Shown piece by piece: positions 59,700-64,000 of a stretch of 64,000 nucleotides of DNA (position 1 is the stretch's first letter; each line of letters starts with the position of its first letter). Both the position numbers and the translations under genes were made by a program. The notes below the pieces were generated by a model that had not been told where the DNA came from, made no database searches, and worked only from the letters and a program-made list of their open reading frames with translations. The stretch covers positions 424,194 to 488,193 of the forward strand of contig SJOL01006477.1 of NCBI GenBank assembly GCA_004794785.1, written 5' to 3'. This DNA comes from Opisthorchis felineus (Eukaryota > Platyhelminthes > Trematoda > Opisthorchiida > Opisthorchiidae).

Positions 59700-61145
59700 C
59701 ACTGTGAGCACCTAATTTTGAGCAAACCCAATTCATCTGCATCTACCAAGGCACAAATTTCAATTCCACTAAATATTGTATCATCACTTTGTATTCTTGG
59801 CCTCTCTTTACAAATGATCCAACGCCGAATAAAAGGTGCTGAGATAACACTTTATCTCCTTAAAGGTTTAATCCAGGATCTCGACCATTCAAGTATTTGC
59901 CTTCGTTTCTGAAAGAGCAATTTGTCCGCCATATATTAGTGTCTTATCTCGGCATCCATGCGAATACGAACGTCGTTTTCACACGACACGTGTAACAAAA
60001 CGTCACACTTCATCCTTTGCTTAAACAAAACCAACTGAACTTTGCCCTCATGCGGGACTTAACCCGTAATTGTTTGCCGGTAACGACTAACATGCGTCAT
60101 TTAAGAGCACAATAAAGTGGATCGGTGAGCAGTGACCAGATTAAGTCCAGCAAACATGCACTGGGGGAATGAAATTTATAGCATATTGCGCCTCCATCAC
60201 AATAAGCGCGATATTTCGAAATGTCTATGAACACACGTCAAAATTTAACGCAAATTCAGTGGAAAGTCGGTTGATTAAAAACTGTTGGGAGTTAAGGTAA
60301 CCTTAAGTTAGATAAATCTACTTAGACCATCTAGTATAACCTTAAGTTAACAATCTCAGCAAAATGCAAGACAAACGAGTTATTCTGATAAAGTTCCACG
60401 CTGTGAAGCTACAAGCTTCTAGTTCAGTTGTCGCTATAGACACTGCGCCGACTAATATCGTGTCTTTTCCAAATTTGCAATCCTTCTGGATGGCCATATT
60501 AAATTTGGTTGAGTTAACACTCTATTTCACTGTATTTCTTCACTGATACTTCCCTCCAAATCTTGGAACTGGATGTATCGTGAATCATGCTTAAATTATT
60601 AGACAAAATATCACTCTGGTGTGTGCTACCTATACGAAAACTTATTTCCTTGGCTTGTTGAAGAGCTTTAATCGAAGAAAAATGCTTACTGGTCTTTCGA
60701 AAATTCCCGTTGGCTGCTTCTTTCTATTACCATCTAACGTACCGCTGGAACTGATTATACCTTGTCATGCATAAAATAAGGTATTGTGGCATAGTTACGC
60801 CCTTGGTGTTAACATAGCTGCCGGATGCTTACATGGGAATTCACTTGGCCTGATCTGTTATTCTCTGATCCAGCAGACCAGCTAATCAGTTGCTCTCGCC
60901 GGTGTGTGTAACACCCCACGGAAATCATCATAGGAAATTGCCAAAGAATAGTTCGCTCCAACTAGGTGCTGTTCTCACGCAAACGTCAAGTCTACCCCAG
61001 TAGCTTCCTATTACGCCAATGACTTAAGCAATCAGAAGATTTTGCATCAACCCACATACTTCCTCACTAGCAAAGGACCGCTGTAAATACAAGAATATCG
61101 CTTTCTTCTTTGGTACTGGATACTGTCTCCCAGCCCTACAAATTA
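59700..61145. other. Interval with a 12-base direct repeat, no gene recognised
   Basis: Frames at 59670-59912 (plus, 80 codons) and 60364-60546 (plus, 60 codons) are unrecognised. AACCTTAAGTTA occurs at 60299-60310 and 60338-60349. The first lies next to its own inverted form, giving a short palindrome (ttaaggtaaccttaa) at about 60292-60306. The same 12-mer is found at 8021-8032. No other feature. Confidence 0.45.
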
Positions 61146-61149
61146 AAGC

Positions 61150-61650
61150 TAAAAGTTTGGATGAGGTTTCGCCTTGTAAGTGAAGCCAATCTGTGCTGAA
61201 AAACCGAGAAGTACGGTACAGCTACTTCATCCTTATTTGGAACAATCACTAGTACGTATCTCACAAAACTCCAGAGAGTCCTGAACCCGTGACCCCCGGG
61301 TTAGTAGTTTGAAACCCTAATCGTTCGGCCATTAGCGACTGATCAACAATCTGATTAACTCGCACTTTAAATGTAGCGCCGCCCGTCCTTTACTCACGGG
61401 ATCCACATCACGTAGTCGCAAATGTTGGCTGGCTTCCAAAGCCATGATTTCTCCGCTGGACGTTTCACTCATTTTCACCCTATTCAAAATATCGTCTGCA
61501 CTGACAAACGTAGTAGGTAGAATGTTTAAAAAGAGCATGGGCATAAGCCTATTCAATGCTAAAATGCTCATCAATATCACGAGTGATATACTTAGTATAG
61601 CATTTGTCTGGTTGAAGCATGTTTGTTCTGCATGGGCTAAGGACATTACT
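61150..61650 (-). mobile_element. Dispersed repeat with tRNA-like core (SINE-like), copy 4 (best preserved)
   Basis: On the minus strand: a 5' region with an open frame (61646-61332, 104 codons) including LPTTFVSADDIL; 'ccaacatttgcgactacgtgatgtggatc'-type text near 61425; 'agtgcgagttaatcag'; 'tgatcagtcgc'; an A-box-like 'atggccgaacgattagg' (61333-61316); 'caaactactaacccggggg'; and a near-canonical B box, 'cacgggttcaggactc' (61291-61276). The tail is 'aaggatgaagtagctgtac' followed by 'cagattggcttcacttac' text to about 61150. A and B boxes at tRNA spacing inside a longer element fit a polymerase III-derived retroposon of which this is the clearest copy. The 96-codon plus-strand frame (61444-61734) is its antisense shadow. 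Confidence 0.75.
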
Positions 61651-62820
61651 GGCTCAACCAGAAGTGAATATCAGCCAATCTGCAGTTCTTTCGTACCACT
61701 AGTACTGTTCACTTTTTTCTTCAATGCATTCTAGTCTGTATTAGAAAACTTTCACCTTTGATGTGGATAAATTCAGTCACTCTGAAGCATTATCTGGACT
61801 AATTTAGTCGTAAACTTTGTTACATTCAACCGCGGAATATGCCGACATAGTTATAGAAACTAGCAAATTTCTGCAAAATTTTGCATTTCTCTGTTCCATA
61901 TAGAGATGTTTAGTGTAGAGATTACCAAAACACTCCTAAGAATCGAACGCTGACTAAACTAAATCTCCCAAAAATGTCTAAAATAACCAGTGGGTTCTTT
62001 CATTTCATTTTGGCTACCCTTAAGGAAGGCCATTTGAATTAAGATTGTAAAAGACAAAAAATGACTTCCAAAATGACACTTAGCTCAAACTTATTTTAAC
62101 ATTTAATGAGGTAACATTTAACAGGCTTTTTTAATTTGGTGGTTGTTATTAAATGATACCTTCTGTAATGTGGTTGGCTGCTTGTTTAGGCTGATATCAA
62201 GAGATTAGGCAATGGCATACAAGACGTATGATCACGCTTTAGACGCAATTCTTACTGTGGATACGCGCTGTTGCTTCTAAGCATAAGTTACAAAGTCTAT
62301 GTATGGTGATGAAGTTAGCTGACAAGTGCTTCTGTGGCCTAATTGTAAAGTATGGTATTTCTGACCACGTGGATTTGCAACATAAGAGCGTATAATCAGG
62401 GAATGGTGAAGAAAACGAAGCGAGCACGGTTTATGGAAAAGATCAACCAACACTTTACGATAATTCGCATTCGTGATTTGTTGCAAAAATAGACGCACAT
62501 ACTAAACCTGCTGACATCAAAAATATTCTGACCTTGGTAAATCTGAATCCACGAAGAATAAAATGAGCCAAAAAATCATCCATCAAACGAATGCATCTAG
62601 AATTTAGTTCTCACTGATCAAAGCGACTTTACTCTAGACTAATTAGATAGAGTGCCTAGTGGCCGTTGATATGTTTGCTGTGCTGGGCAGTTTGGTTGCA
62701 AGCCTTCCACCGCCAGTCGAGGTGGAATAATCGGTGCGTTGTAAGTGAAAATGCCAAGTTTCCAGAAATCGAATTAATGGGTGCTACTTTAAGCTGCAAT
62801 ATTTAGTGCTCGGAAGAGCA
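61650..62820. other. Interval, no gene recognised
   Basis: AT-rich. It has minus-strand frames of 62 and 73 codons (62239-62427 and 62277-62498) in overlapping positions without known domains. Nothing else seen. Confidence 0.4.
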
Positions 62821-62823
62821 GTT

Positions 62824-63174
62824 TCATTCTTCACAACCATTCCTCCGCGACGTGTATGACAGCGTCAGATAAAGTTTCAGCAAAGACAGCAACCATCTGG
62901 AGTAATAATTGTCTTCGGAACAAATGGGTGGACATGCGGTCATTAAGTAACATCCGGGAAGTGTTAACCGAAGATCGAGGACCGATATTTCTGTACCTAC
63001 TTGATAGCTCTTAATAATGACGAAAGAACTAGCTTGGCGGTGCCTATTGGACCTGATGTCTTTAGTTGATTCACAGTGTTTTCTCAAAACATCTGAACTT
63101 TGCCCCGGCGGACTAAAAGAACAGACTCTGCCCTTATTGAAAATAACCAGGGAAATATTCTGAGAGAGCCACAT
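62824..63174 (-). other. Unrecognised 116-codon open frame
   Basis: A minus-strand frame with no long antisense competitor. The N-terminal half is soluble and basic; the C-terminal third is hydrophobic, with LLSLLKLYLTLSY near the end. No motif known to me. A second unrecognised minus-strand frame of 106 codons lies just upstream on that strand at 63616-63296, so the minus strand is open over much of 62.8-63.6 kb. It may be coding DNA or chance. Confidence 0.22.
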
Positions 63175-63295
63175 ACCAACGACTACCCCACAGTGTTGTA
63201 GAGCCGAAAGAAATTAAACTTTAAGACAGTTGCTTTTACAATAAAGGGCTTTGGCAAATTTATGTGAAAAAAATATTTTTTTGTGAAAAAGATCC

Positions 63296-63616
63296 TTAAA
63301 ACAGTGTTTTATGAAAGGTTACATATCCCCTCTCCAGAATACTCACCTGTATCTCGATGTGCGTGTCAGTTTGGCCATCAAATTTTAAGGTCATTGACTG
63401 TTCACCGGAGAATTTATTAGATTCAAAAAGGTCTAAAGTTTTTTTCCGTTTAAATGAGAAAGGCCTGTAACATGCTGCCTTTCTCCTAGGCAAGCTGAAT
63501 AGCATAGTAACAAAATGTTTTGTCCAACTCAACCTCACAACCACCCAAACGGCCACTTTCCCACATAACATTTTAACTGCAACGAATGTTGAAATACTTT
63601 CGTTCATAATAATCAC
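63296..63616 (-). other. Unrecognised 106-codon open frame
   Basis: It opens with a short hydrophobic stretch (residues about 10-30, including VWVVVRLSW), then a Lys/Arg-rich part, then a soluble end (MTLKFDGQTDTHIEIQV). No domain is recognised and no other copy is present. It is listed because it has no antisense competitor and sits in line with the frame at 62824-63174. Confidence 0.22.
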
Positions 63617-63619
63617 GGA

Positions 63620-64000
63620 AACAGAGTTTAAGCGTCTGTAAACCTGACGGACTTTACCAGAGCGCAGTAATCTTCCCCTCGAAAATTAATATTCGCACGT
63701 CTGTTTTTCATAAAGTTTTAATCTGATTCGGAAATTTTCGACTGGTTCATAAAATATGCATTCACACATTAATTTTAATCTTTCCCGAATACCGGCTTCG
63801 TCCCGCCGGTAGCATGGAAAAGTGGTGTTAGGATGGGTTGATGTATTTCCGTCGGGTTGCCAGGGTGAAGGGTTTAGTTTATCTGCTTGTATAATATGAC
63901 AGACATTCCTCCACTAAGTAGGCCATTTGTACTCGTGGGCACAAAGGCCTGAGGAAGTAACAATTTTTGTGGTTATATCAAAACAACAAGTAGCGTTCTT
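63620..64000. other. Right end of window, nothing recognised
   Basis: AT-rich at first, then a GC-richer patch at 63790-63860. Stops in all frames; no repeat or RNA gene seen. Confidence 0.45.

Noticed and set aside
1..64000. Bacterial or viral genes, CRISPR array, rRNA, spliced-leader or telomere repeats
   Set aside because: No compact coding, no regularly spaced identical repeats, no rRNA-like conserved stretches and no telomere-type tandem motif were seen while reading both strands.

Overview
The window looks like non-coding nuclear DNA from an animal genome, most likely a parasitic flatworm (a digenean trematode). The case rests on decayed repeats: a Penelope-like retroelement fragment with a GIY-YIG domain (26.2-27.2 kb), an old dispersed repeat with a tRNA-like core (five copies), and a minus-strand repeat at 55.99-56.30 kb whose reading frames resemble peptides I associate with trematode hypothetical proteins. 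The host call is inference. There is no operon structure, no bacterial gene, no CRISPR array, no rRNA and no intact tRNA. No open frame exceeds 182 codons, and I recognise no intact host gene.

The main structure is a set of very large, diverged direct duplications in the first half. Unit A (about 1-13,600) and unit B (about 13,617-31,250) share the same ordered blocks: a (1-1,070 and 13,617-14,670), c (2,450-2,830 and 16,520-16,850), d (3,130-6,790 and 19,200-22,160 plus 27,190-27,400), e (7,950-8,590 and 27,710-28,370), f (10,850-11,590 and 28,960-29,700), g (12,170-12,620 and 30,700-31,130). A third unit C begins at about 31,255 with block a and carries block b (32,830-33,430), which A has at 1,100-1,790 and B has lost. 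By eye, block a is close to 90% identical between A and B, the others nearer 60-70%. Open frames are not kept between copies, so the blocks are probably old intronic or intergenic DNA.

Unit B is longer than A because of insertions, chiefly about 2.4 kb between c and d and about 5 kb inside the end of d; the Penelope-like fragment lies at the right edge of the second. A 235-bp piece of block c occurs twice in unit A (2,452-2,686 and 10,153-10,387) with one mismatch, far closer than any other pair. The second copy starts beside the only N in the window and ends in an A-rich run.

From about 33.5 to 64 kb I could not extend the unit structure with confidence. This part holds copies of the tRNA-like repeat (43.7, 59.3 and 61.2 kb), a possible second Penelope-like remnant (35.0 kb), a tRNA-like SINE relic (36.8 kb), several unrecognised open frames, and otherwise featureless sequence. 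Homologies and identity levels here come from reading alone; block edges are good to tens of bases at best.
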